Part shown: positions 19,322 to 28,300 of the stretch, piece by piece | How positions within the stretch are numbered: position 1 is the first letter of the stretch | How the letters are laid out: every line of letters starts with the position of its first letter | DNA from: Streptomyces sp. DI166 | GTDB taxonomy: Bacteria > Actinomycetota > Actinomycetes > Streptomycetales > Streptomycetaceae | Assembly: GCF_900091315.1 (NCBI RefSeq) | Contig: NZ_FLSP01000025.1 | Coordinates: 32,516 to 96,515 of the forward strand | Reading direction: 5' to 3' | DNA: 64,000 nucleotides | The notes under the pieces: model-generated | Databases searched by the model: none | Told to the model about the DNA's origin: nothing | The model's input: only the letters and a program-made list of their open reading frames with translations | Made by a program: the position numbers and the translations under genes

Positions 19322-19355
19322 GAGGCAGGGGTGGCTGATGAGCCACCCCTGCCTC
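19322..19355 (+). terminator. 15-bp stem terminator after the LPMO gene
   Basis: GAGGCAGGGGTGGCT (19322-19336) pairs perfectly with 19341-19355 around GATG. Confidence 0.85.
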
Positions 19356-19443
19356 GGCTTCAACGCCGCGACAGTCGCCTGCCGCACCCATTGACAGCGG
19401 TTTCTGACCGCATCTAAGTTGCGCGAAGTTACCGGTAGGGATT

Positions 19444-19454
19444 CGAAAGTTTCG
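19444..19454. promoter_or_regulatory. CGAAA-type operator upstream of the GH39 gene
   Basis: CGAAA-G-TTTCG lies 53 bp before the xylosidase start. CGAA(A)-N-(T)TTCG dyads are the sites reported for xylan/xylosidase repressors (BxlR type) in Streptomyces. The match is short but sits beside the expected target. Confidence 0.65.
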
Positions 19455-19506
19455 GTTTCATCCCCGTACCAAACACATCCCACGAGCGCTTCCGGAAGGA
19501 GAACGG

Positions 19507-21015
19507 GTGATCCGCGTCCCCGCCGAGCCGTCCGGCCGGCTCCCCGAGGCATGGCGCCACTGCGTCGGCACCGGCCGCATCGACCTCGCCCTGCGCCGCG
19601 ACTACCAGGACTCCCTCGCCCTGGTCCAGCGCGACATCGGCTTCCGGTACATCCGGGGGCACGGGCTGCTCAGCGACGGCATGGGCGTGTACCGGCCGTA
19701 CGAGTGGGAGGGCACCCGGCGGGTGCGGCACTCCTTCACCTACGTCGACCAGGTCCTCGACGCCTACCAGGAGCTCGGCATCCGCCCCTTCCTCGAACTC
19801 GGTTTCATGCCCTCGGAGTTGGCCTCGGGCGAGCAGACGGTGTTCTGGTGGCGCGGCAACGTCACCCCGCCGCGCTCGCACCGGGAGTGGGCGGAACTGG
19901 TCAAGGCCACGCTGACCCATCTCGTCGACCGCCACGGCCTCGACGAGGTGCGCACCTGGCCGATCGAGGTGTGGAACGAGCCGAACCTGACCGACTTCTG
20001 GGCGGGCGCCGACCTCAAGGCGTACCTGAAGCTGTACGAGGTGACCGCGCACGCCGTGAAGGAGGTGGACGCCGCCCTCCAGGTCGGCGGGCCCGCGATC
20101 TCACCCGGGGCGGACGAATGGCTGGACCGGTTCGCCGAGTTCGCCGAGGAACGGGACGTCCCCGTCGACTTCGTCTCCAAGCACGCGTACACCTCCGGCC
20201 CCGCCCAGCCCGTGCCCTTCGGCGTCCACCAGACCCTCGCCCCCGCAGAAGACCTCCTCGACCAGTTCGCCACGCCCCGCGCCCGGCTCAAGGGCACCCG
20301 GCTGGCCGAAGTCCCGGTGCACATCACCGAGTTCAACTCCTCCTACTGCCCCGACAACCCGGTCCACGACACCGCCTTCCACGCCGCCTACCTGGCCCCC
20401 GTCCTCGCCCGCGGCGGCGACCTCGTCGACTCCTTCTCGTACTGGACGTTCAGCGACATGTTCGAGGAGGCGGGTGTGCCCACCTCCCTCTTCCACGGCG
20501 GCTTCGGGCTGCTCACCCACCGGCAGATCCGCAAACCGGCCTACCACCTCTACGCGTTCATGGCCCGGATGGGCCCCGACCTGCTCGCCCGGGGCGAGGA
20601 CCACCTGGTCACCCGGCACCCCGACGGCCGGGTCACCGTCCTCGCCTGGGCGCCCGTCGACCCGAGCGGCGAGACACCCGGACCGTCCCGGCACCGGCTG
20701 CGCCTGAACCTGCCGATCAAGTCCCGGCAGGCGTTCGTACGCCGGTCCGGCGTGGACGAGGAGTACGGCAACGCCCGTACCGCCTGGCAGGCCATGGGAA
20801 GCCCCCGCTCGCCCGACGCGCATCAGCTCGCCGTACTGCACGAGGCGGCCGAGCCGGTACGGCGGCACCAGCGGCTGCCCGTCGAGGGCGGCGCAGTGGA
20901 CCTGGACCTCACCCTCCAACGGCACGAGATCACGCTCGTCGAGGTCACGCCGGTCGAGGACGAGAGCCCGCCCTGGGCGGACGAACGACGGCTGCTCGGC
21001 GGGCAGCCCCGATGA
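19507..21015 (+). CDS. GH39 beta-xylosidase
   Basis: The product is 502 aa from GTG 19507, behind GGAAGGAG. It is a (beta/alpha)8 barrel with the clan GH-A signatures: IEVWNEPNLTDFW, where E158 is the acid/base, and VHITEFNSSY, where E275 is the nucleophile. FRYIRGHGLLSD near residue 47 is also typical of GH39 xylosidases. A C-terminal beta-sandwich follows from about residue 380. No signal peptide is present, so the enzyme should release xylose from imported xylo-oligosaccharides in the cytoplasm. The CGAAA palindrome upstream suggests control by xylan breakdown products. Alternative GH39 activities (alpha-L-iduronidase) are unlikely in this context. Confidence 0.88.
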   Translation: MIRVPAEPSGRLPEAWRHCVGTGRIDLALRRDYQDSLALVQRDIGFRYIRGHGLLSDGMGVYRPYEWEGTRRVRHSFTYVDQVLDAYQELGIRPFLELGFMPSELASGEQTVFWWRGNVTPPRSHREWAELVKATLTHLVDRHGLDEVRTWPIEVWNEPNLTDFWAGADLKAYLKLYEVTAHAVKEVDAALQVGGPAISPGADEWLDRFAEFAEERDVPVDFVSKHAYTSGPAQPVPFGVHQTLAPAEDLLDQFATPRARLKGTRLAEVPVHITEFNSSYCPDNPVHDTAFHAAYLAPVLARGGDLVDSFSYWTFSDMFEEAGVPTSLFHGGFGLLTHRQIRKPAYHLYAFMARMGPDLLARGEDHLVTRHPDGRVTVLAWAPVDPSGETPGPSRHRLRLNLPIKSRQAFVRRSGVDEEYGNARTAWQAMGSPRSPDAHQLAVLHEAAEPVRRHQRLPVEGGAVDLDLTLQRHEITLVEVTPVEDESPPWADERRLLGGQPR

Positions 21016-21230
21016 GCGCGCCGTCGCTCCCCTTCGGCGCGGGCCCCCTCTCCCGCGCCACCGCCCTGATCCACACCCTCTCACCGACCTGCTCACCGCC
21101 CCGCTCACCGGCGAGCCCGCCGAGCGGGGCGACCCGCTGTCCCTGGCCCGCTGTCCCAGGCCCGCTGTTCTCGACCCGCCGTCCCTGGCCCCGCTCGGTG
21201 TGGCTGTGCTGCGTCTTCAGCCGATGGTGA
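21012..21230 (+). CDS. Questionable 72-aa ORF overlapping the GH39 stop
   Basis: ATG 21012 overlaps the GH39 stop (ATGA), which suggests coupling. The first 25 residues look plausible (MSAPSLPFGAGPLSRATALI), but then the frame becomes Cys/Pro/Ser-rich. The adjacent frame past about 21075 reads more naturally (LTDLLTAPLTGEPAERGDPL). This may be a frameshifted remnant of a small gene. It also overlaps the end of the VWA gene on the other strand. Confidence 0.25.
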   Translation: MSAPSLPFGAGPLSRATALIHTLSPTCSPPRSPASPPSGATRCPWPAVPGPLFSTRRPWPRSVWLCCVFSRW

Positions 21231-22563
21231 CAACACGCGCCCAGGACGGCGGGCCGTCCGGCTCGTAGTCCGGGTCGTTCTCGTTCACCCGGCGGGCCGG
21301 GCGCGGGAAGAGCCCGACGACCGTACGGCACGACGGCTGCTCGGACGGCCAGGGCGTCTGGCCGTCCGTCAGCGCGACGATCACGTCCGGGCGGGGCGTG
21401 GAGCGCAGCGCCCGGGCGAAGCCGGAGCGCAGATCCGTGCCCCCGCCGCCGATCAGCTCGATGTCCTCGGCCCGGCAGATCGGCACGGCGACCCCGGCCG
21501 CCGCGTCGCAGGAGATCACCGAGACCAGATCGCGCCGTCCGCCCACGGCCCGCGCGATCGCCGCCACCTCCAGCAGCGCGCTGCCCAGCTCGGCGTCGCT
21601 CACCGAACCCGAGGTGTCGATCACCACGCACACCCGCGGCGGATTGCGCCGCAGACTCGGCAGCACCACCCCGGGCACGGCGGACGAACGCCGGGACGGC
21701 CGCCGGTAACTGTGGTTCTCACCCGCGCCCGGCGCCCCGGCGGCCGACCGCACGGCCGCGCCCAGCAACTGCCGCCACGGCTGCGGCGGATGGAACGCCT
21801 CCTCCGCCCAGCGCTTCCACCCCTCCGGAGCGTCGCCAGGCCGGCCCTTGATGCCCTCCGCGACCCGGAAGCGCACCGCGTCCCGCTGCTGCCGGGACAG
21901 CCCGTTGGCCCCTTCGGGCCCCAGCTCCCACGGCCTGCCCTCCCCGTCGGCGCCGCCGCCGCAGTCCAGCCAGGCCAGATCGGAGGTGAGCCCGCTCATG
22001 GAGGAGGTGCGCAGGTACTCCTCCATCAGCAGCCCGTCCGGCAGCCTCAGCAGTGACGGCAGCACCGCGCCCTTGGGCATGGGCAGGCCCTCGCCGTAGA
22101 TGTCGTCGTTGATCTCGAAGTCGGCGGCGATGTTGCGGCGCAGCCGCTCGCCCGGCCCGTACTCCTCGTTCTCGCGCGCGTAGCGCAGACCGCGCTCGTG
22201 GTGGTCCCGGAGCAGGTGGGAGACCTCGTGCACCCAGACGCCGGCCAGTTCCTCGACCGGCGTGCGGGCCACGAACCCGGGGGAGACGTAGCAGCGCCAG
22301 TACGCGTCGACCGCCATCGTCGGCACCGAGCGGTCCTCCACGATGTGCAGCGCGAAGAGCGCGGCGGCCAGGTAGGGGCGGACCTGTACGGCGTGCAGGC
22401 GGGCGGACAGGAGCTTGTCCACGTCCAGCGGGAGTCCGGGCGGGTTGTCCGGGGCGCGGCGCCGGACCGGCGCGGCGGGGACGGAGACCTGGAGCGGGCG
22501 GGGCGGGGGAGGCGGCGGCATGGGGCGCGGGAGCGGGCGCGCGGCGCCCGTGCGCCCGGTCAT
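21217..22563 (-). CDS. VWA domain metallopeptidase-like protein (DUF2201 type)
   Basis: The product is 448 aa from ATG 22563, overlapping the MoxR stop by ATGA. A proline-rich N-terminus is followed by a predicted metallopeptidase-like domain with a zinc motif HEVSHLLRDHH (H112, E113, H116). The C-terminal part is a von Willebrand-like domain with a MIDAS start VVIDTSGSVSD and a later GGGGTDLRSGFARAL (the metal-binding T-D). Pairing with a MoxR ATPase is a known theme in which the AAA+ protein remodels or loads a target, with the VWA partner bound through metal. The target here is unknown, and no signal peptide is seen. Confidence 0.82.
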   Translation of the reverse strand: MTGRTGAARPLPRPMPPPPPPRPLQVSVPAAPVRRRAPDNPPGLPLDVDKLLSARLHAVQVRPYLAAALFALHIVEDRSVPTMAVDAYWRCYVSPGFVARTPVEELAGVWVHEVSHLLRDHHERGLRYARENEEYGPGERLRRNIAADFEINDDIYGEGLPMPKGAVLPSLLRLPDGLLMEEYLRTSSMSGLTSDLAWLDCGGGADGEGRPWELGPEGANGLSRQQRDAVRFRVAEGIKGRPGDAPEGWKRWAEEAFHPPQPWRQLLGAAVRSAAGAPGAGENHSYRRPSRRSSAVPGVVLPSLRRNPPRVCVVIDTSGSVSDAELGSALLEVAAIARAVGGRRDLVSVISCDAAAGVAVPICRAEDIELIGGGGTDLRSGFARALRSTPRPDVIVALTDGQTPWPSEQPSCRTVVGLFPRPARRVNENDPDYEPDGPPSWARVVTIG

Positions 22564-23801
22564 CGGCGTACCTTCGGGGCTCGCGCCACCGCCACCGACC
22601 GCTCGGCCCGCTCCGACAGGCCCACGATCGCGGCCAGCCGCTCCACCGCCGCCGGAATCTCCCAGTCGTCGCGCCGCACCGCCGCCAGCGCCTTCGCCGG
22701 GGCGACGAGCAGGTCCGGCGCCCCGGTCTCCAGGGCGTGGACCAGCACCGCCCAGCCGGCCTCCCAGCGCCGCCGTTCCGGGCGGGCCCCGACGGCGGCC
22801 ACCACCGCCTCCAGCGCGGCCTGCCTGAGGTCGCCGCGCTCGGGCAGCCCGGCGTTGTCCGGGTCGGCGAGCAGCAGTTCCGGGTCCGGCAGATCCATCC
22901 GGTCGAGGTGGGCGAGGAGTTCGAGTCCCGGCCCGTCCCCGACCGCGCCGCGCACCAGCAGCGCCAGCACCTCCCGGGACACCCCTGCCGCCGTACCGAA
23001 GGCCAGCAGGGTCAGCGCGGCCTCCCAGCTGCGGGGCGAGGGCCAGGCACCGCCGCGCCGGGTCTCGCTGCTCGGCAGCCGGTGGATCAGCGTCGGCCGG
23101 GCCTCCAGGAAGCCGCACACCGCACGCCGGGCCAGCGCCACGGCCTCCGCCAGCCGCTCCGGCTCCAGCCGGGGCAGCTCGGCCCGGGGCCACACCCCGC
23201 CCAGGCCGCGTACCACCACATCCTTGTCGTGCACCCAGTACAGATGTACGAACCGGTTGGCCAGCGGCGGGCTCAGCTCCCACCCGTCCGCCGCCGACGC
23301 GCGCGGGTTGGCGGCGGCCACGATCCGTACGCCGGGCGGCAGTTGCAGGGCGCCGACCTTGCGCTCCAGGACGACCCTGAGCAGCGCGGCCTGGACGGCG
23401 GGGGTGGCGGTGGACAGCTCGTCCAGGAAGAGCAGGCCCCGCCCGGCGCGTACGAGGTCCACGGCCCACTGCGGCGGGGCCATCGGCACACCGCGCACCG
23501 CGGGATCGTCGCCCACGATGGGCAGGCCGGAGAAGTCGGTGGGTTCGTGGACGCTGGCGATCACCGTCGTCAGCGGCAGGCCGAGGGAGTCGGCGAGCTG
23601 GGTCAGGGCCGCGGTCTTGCCGATACCGGGTTCGCCCCAGAGCAGGACCGGCAGGTCGGCGGCGACGGCGAGGGTGAGCGCTTCGAGCTGCTCGTCGGGT
23701 CGGGGTTCGGTGGTGGTTGTCCGAAGGAGCGTCAGGAGGTCTTCGGCGAGGGCGAGTTGGGGGTCGACGGCGGGCATGAGGGCAGCGGAAGACATGGGCA
23801 T
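22560..23801 (-). CDS. MoxR-type AAA+ ATPase
   Basis: The product is 413 aa. ATG 23801 is chosen; a GTG at 23804 and an ATG at 23795 are also possible. Walker A is GEPGIGKT (about residues 56-63) and Walker B is GLLFLDELSTATPAVQAALL, followed by sensor-1-like RIVAAANPRASAADG and the arginine-finger region SPPLANRFVHLYW. These are the marks of MoxR chaperone-like ATPases. It lies between the 455-aa gene and the VWA gene, overlapping the latter by ATGA, so the three are probably one operon. MoxR proteins usually help metal insertion or complex assembly with a VWA partner. Confidence 0.88.
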   Translation of the reverse strand: MPMSSAALMPAVDPQLALAEDLLTLLRTTTTEPRPDEQLEALTLAVAADLPVLLWGEPGIGKTAALTQLADSLGLPLTTVIASVHEPTDFSGLPIVGDDPAVRGVPMAPPQWAVDLVRAGRGLLFLDELSTATPAVQAALLRVVLERKVGALQLPPGVRIVAAANPRASAADGWELSPPLANRFVHLYWVHDKDVVVRGLGGVWPRAELPRLEPERLAEAVALARRAVCGFLEARPTLIHRLPSSETRRGGAWPSPRSWEAALTLLAFGTAAGVSREVLALLVRGAVGDGPGLELLAHLDRMDLPDPELLLADPDNAGLPERGDLRQAALEAVVAAVGARPERRRWEAGWAVLVHALETGAPDLLVAPAKALAAVRRDDWEIPAAVERLAAIVGLSERAERSVAVARAPKVRR

Positions 23802-23848
23802 CACCAGGTGTGTTGGGAGAACGGGACAGCCGCGTGGGCTGACGTGGG

Positions 23849-25216
23849 TCAGGAGAACAGGCCGGTGCGGGGACGGGACCGGTTGCCGCGCTTGCGGCGC
23901 CAGTGCGGAGGTGTGTGCCGGTCGAAGCGGCGCGCGGCCGCGTCGGCCCCGCCACCGGCGGCGGGGTGCACAGGCAGGAGTCCGGAGCGGAACAGTCCGT
24001 GCTCGACACGGCGGGCGGCGGCCGACTCCAACTCCTCCCGGAGCGGCCCGTCCCGCAGCACGGCACCGGGACCGAGCAGCCCTTCGACCACGGCCAGCGC
24101 CCCGGCGACATCACCGTGGCGCAGCCGTTCCCGGACCGCCGGCAACTGATCGGGGCTGCGGTGCACGGTGTCGATCACCCGCAGGCACGCCAGCGGCGGT
24201 CCGCCGAGCGCCACCAGCAGCTCCTCCCGGCGCACTTCGGCCGGGTCGTGGTCGACGGCGGTGAGCACCCCGTCCCGCAGCTCGATCCGGTGCACCTCGC
24301 CCCGGCACTCCACGCGGAAGGGGTCGTCGGGTTCGGGAACCGGGGAAGAAGCGACCCGGGCCGGGCCGGAGACCGGCAACGCGGCGGCGACCAGCGGATG
24401 CAGCCGCCCGGCCGGGACCAGCCCCGCCCGCACCAGCTCCACGTCCGGCAGCACCCGCGCCGCCGCCTCCGGCAGCACCGGAAGCGCGGCGGCCTCCTGC
24501 GCGGGCAGCTCCACCGCCCGGACCGCCGGCGCATGACTGTCGTCGGGAGCGACGAGTTCGAGCACCGCGCGACTGCGGGCCCCCAGCCGCACGGCGAATG
24601 CCCCGCGAGGACCGAACCCGTCGGCCCGCAGCAGCAGTTCACCCTCGGCGGGCCAACTCTCCGTGGCCCACGGGGAGTCCTCGCCCACCGCGCAGCGGCG
24701 CGCCAGTTCCCCACTGCGCCCGGCGTCCCACAGGTGCCGGTGCAGATCGAGCCGGAACCGCCGGTCGGGATGCGGGTGCGGATGGTGCCCGCAGGAGTGC
24801 CCGGTGCCGGACTCCTCCCACAGCGACAGCGACATCCGCTGCCCGGCGTCCGCCCGGGCCGGTGGCGTACGGACCACCAGGTGCAGTGCGCCCGGGTAGC
24901 GGACCAGAGTGAGGGTGAGACCGGGGCGGAGCCGTCCGTCGGGGGCGATGCGGGGCATGTGCCAGCGCAACAGGTCCGGCGCGAGGCGACGCAGGTCCGC
25001 ACGGAGACGGGAGGCGACAGCGGTGCCGTGGCGCTTGCGCACGGCGCGCAGATCGAGATCGACGTCGACCCGGGCGGCGGCACAGGCACCGGCCCAGTCA
25101 CCGACGAGACGCCGCGCGGTCGCGGTCTCGATCATGGACGGTGGCACGGCGTACTCGCGTACGCGCTGCCACATCGACAGGCGGGAGGGAATCGCGGGCG
25201 CGAAGTGAAGTGCCAT
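23849..25216 (-). CDS. Hypothetical protein of the MoxR-VWA operon, 455 aa
   Basis: ATG 25216 follows AAGGTGAG. The N-terminal half has conserved-looking basic helices (RVDVDLDLRAVRKRHGTAVA) and a histidine/cysteine cluster GHSCGHHPHPHPDRRF near residues 150-165, which could bind metal. The C-terminal half is leucine/valine-rich and may form a beta domain (DDPFRVECRGEVHRIELRDG). I do not recognise a family. Position at the head of the operon, 47 bp before the MoxR gene, suggests that it is a substrate or a third component of the complex. Confidence 0.65.
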   Translation of the reverse strand: MALHFAPAIPSRLSMWQRVREYAVPPSMIETATARRLVGDWAGACAAARVDVDLDLRAVRKRHGTAVASRLRADLRRLAPDLLRWHMPRIAPDGRLRPGLTLTLVRYPGALHLVVRTPPARADAGQRMSLSLWEESGTGHSCGHHPHPHPDRRFRLDLHRHLWDAGRSGELARRCAVGEDSPWATESWPAEGELLLRADGFGPRGAFAVRLGARSRAVLELVAPDDSHAPAVRAVELPAQEAAALPVLPEAAARVLPDVELVRAGLVPAGRLHPLVAAALPVSGPARVASSPVPEPDDPFRVECRGEVHRIELRDGVLTAVDHDPAEVRREELLVALGGPPLACLRVIDTVHRSPDQLPAVRERLRHGDVAGALAVVEGLLGPGAVLRDGPLREELESAAARRVEHGLFRSGLLPVHPAAGGGADAAARRFDRHTPPHWRRKRGNRSRPRTGLFS

Positions 25217-25353
25217 CAGCACTCACCTTGCGCGGACGATTCCTCCAATCCACAAGAGGAGAAGGTCTTCATCGCCCGCATCATAGGCACGGCGATCACG
25301 ATCTGTCAGCAGAGGGACCCGCCGGCCGTCACCGGCAGGTCCCTCGACTCACC

Positions 25354-28300
25354 TCATCCCGCGAGGAGTTCGACCTCCGAAAGTGTCCCCTCGCCGTCCA
25401 GCACCAGGCGGTACTTCTGGTAGCTACCCGGTGCCTTCACCGAGAACGCCCGGGTCTGCCGGTCCCAGGCGAAGGACTCGCCCGTGCGCCGGTCGAGCGT
25501 CTTCCACTCGGCGCCGTCCTGGGAACCCTGGAGGGTCCAGCCGGTCGGCGCCTTGGCGCGGTCCGCCGAGGTCAGCGTGTACTGAACGGCCTCGGCGCCC
25601 TCGGGCGTCGGCAGGTCCACCGACGTCACCGTCGCGTTGGTCCCGGAGGTGTTGTCGAACAGCGCGCCCTCGCCCTTGATCACGTCCGCGCGAGGTGCGG
25701 GCACCTTGTCGTCCTGGGTGATCGACACCGGCGCCGCGTTCCTGCCGGTGCCCCAGGCGGACGGCTTGGACCCCATCTCGAACTCCAGCACCGCGCCCTT
25801 GGCGAGCACCGAGTGCGGCAGCGAAGTGGAGTTCCAGGAGCGGCCGTTGACCTTCAGGCCCTGGACGTAGACATTGCGGGCACTGTTCCTCGGCGCCTTG
25901 ACCACCAGCTTCCGGCCGTTCTCCAGGTGGACGGTCGCCTTGGTGAACAGCGGGGAGCCGACCGCGTACTCGCCGCTGCCCATGACCAGCGGGTAGAAGC
26001 CGAGCGCGGAGAAGAGGTACCAGGCCGACTGCTCGCCGTTGTCCTCGTCGCCGTGGTAGCCCTGGCCGATCTCACTGCCGGTGTACAGGCGGGAGAGCAC
26101 CTCGCGGACGTTCTTCTGCGCCTTCCACGGCTGCCCGGCCGCGTCGTACATGTAGATGGCGTGGTGGGCGACCTGGTTGGAGTGCCCGTACATGCCCATC
26201 CGCACGTCCCGCGCCTCGGTCATCTCGTGGATGACCCCGCCGTAGGAGCCGACGAAGTCGGGGGAGGCGGTCTCCGGGGTGGAGAAGTACTCGTCGAGCT
26301 TGTCGGCGAGCTTGGTGCGGCCGCCGTAGAGGTTGGCGAGACCGCGGGAGTCCTGCGGGGCGGTGAAGGCGTAGCCCCAGCCGTTGGTCTCGGTGTAGTC
26401 GTAGCCCCACACGCGCGGGTCGTACTTCTTCGACTCCACCCGCCAGTCGCCCTTGGCGTTGCGGCCCTGGAAGAACCCGGCCTCGGAGTCGAAGAGGTTG
26501 ACGTAGTCCTGCGCCCGGTCGAGGAAGTACGCGGACTCCTCCTGGTAGCGCTTCTTGCCGGTCTTCTTGTAGAGCTCCTGGCCCATGCGGGCGATGCCGT
26601 AGTCGTTGAGGTAGCCCTCCAGCGCCCAGGACAGGCCCTCGTGGGTGTCGGTGCTGGTGTAGCCGAGGAACGGCGAGGTCGCCATGCCCTTGCGGCCCAC
26701 CCCGGAGGAGGGCGGCACCACGGTGGCGTTCTTCACGGCCGCGTCGTACGCCGCCTCAGCGTCGAAGTCGACGCCCTTGACGTACGCGTCCGCGAACGCC
26801 ACGTCGGAGGAGGTGCCGGTCATCAGGTCCGCGTAGCCGGGGGAGGACCAGCGGGAGGTCCAGCCGCCGTCCTTGTACTGCTGCACGAACCCGTCGACCA
26901 TCTCGCCCGCCTGAGAGGGCGTCAGCAGCGAGTACGCGGGCCAGGTGGTCCGGTAGGTGTCCCAGAAGCCGTTGTTGACGTACACCTTGCCGTCGACGAT
27001 CTTCGCGCCGGTGTGCGTCGGCGTGTCCGGGTTCGGCATCGGCGAGAAGGGCGAGGCGTACTGGTACTTCGAACCGACCTTCTCGAAGCCGGAGTTGGGG
27101 TACAGGTAGAGCCGGTACAGGCTGGAGTAGAGCGTGGTCAGCTGGTCCGGCGTGGCGCCCTCGACCTCGACCTTGCCGAGGATGCGGTCCCACTGGCGCT
27201 GGGCGCGCTTCTTGACGGCCTCGAAGGAGGTGCCGTCCGGGATCTCCTGGCGCAGATTGGCCTTGGCCTGGTCCACGCTGATCAGCGAGGTCGCCAGGCG
27301 CAGGGTGACCTTGCGGTCCTTCCCGGCGTCGAAGCGCAGATAGCCCTTCACGCCGCTGGAGTCGCCCTCGCTGACCGGCTTGTCGAACTCGCCGTACACG
27401 AACAGCCGGGTGGCGCCCGTGGACAGCCCGGACTTCACGTCGGAGTAGCCGGTGAAGGTCCCGCTGTCCTTGTCGAGGGTGAGGCCCGCCTGGTCGGTGA
27501 CGTTGTCGAACAGCACGCTCGCGTCGCTGCCGGGGTAGGTGAAGCGCATGACCGCCGCGTGGTCGGTCGGCGCCATCTCCGCCCGCAGGCCGTTCTCGAA
27601 CCGCACCCCGTAGTAGTACGGGCGCGCCGTCTCGTTCTCGTGCCGGAAGGCCAACTCCCGTGCCTCGCGGCCGGTCTGCGGGGTGCCGGAGGCGGCCGAC
27701 GGCATCACCTGGAAGGTCTGCCGGTCGCCCATCCAGGGGCTCGGCTCGTGGCTTGCGCTGAAGGCCTGGACGGTCGGCAGGTTGTCGTCGTTGTTCGCAC
27801 GTGCGTAGTCGTACAGCCAGCTCAGCGAACCCGCGTTGGTGACCGGGGTCCAGAAGTTGAAGCCGTGCGGCACGGCCGTCGCCGGGAAGTTGTTGCCGCG
27901 CGAGAAACCGCCGCTGGAGTTGGTGCCGCGGGTGGTGACCGCGTAGTCCGACAGATGCGCCTTCGGCTTCTCCCGGGGCGCCCGCTCCAGGGTCACGTCG
28001 TCCAGCCAGCCGCGGAACTTCGCCGGGCCCTTGGGGGAGTCGTAGGCGACCAGGATCCGGTCCACGGTCTTGCCGGCCGCGACCGAACCGATCCGCGAGA
28101 CCACGTTGTTCCACTGGTTGACGTAGAGGATCTTGGAGTCGCCCTGGCCGCGCGGGGTCAGCGGGAAGCCGTGCTGGTCGGTGGCCCGCAGATCGCTCAG
28201 GTAGGTGCCGTCGGTGAAGGCGAGGTCCACCGAGACGTTGGTGGCGTCGTAGTCGAGATCGCGGTCCGCCATCGACGGGAAGATCCGGTAGGAGAGCCGG

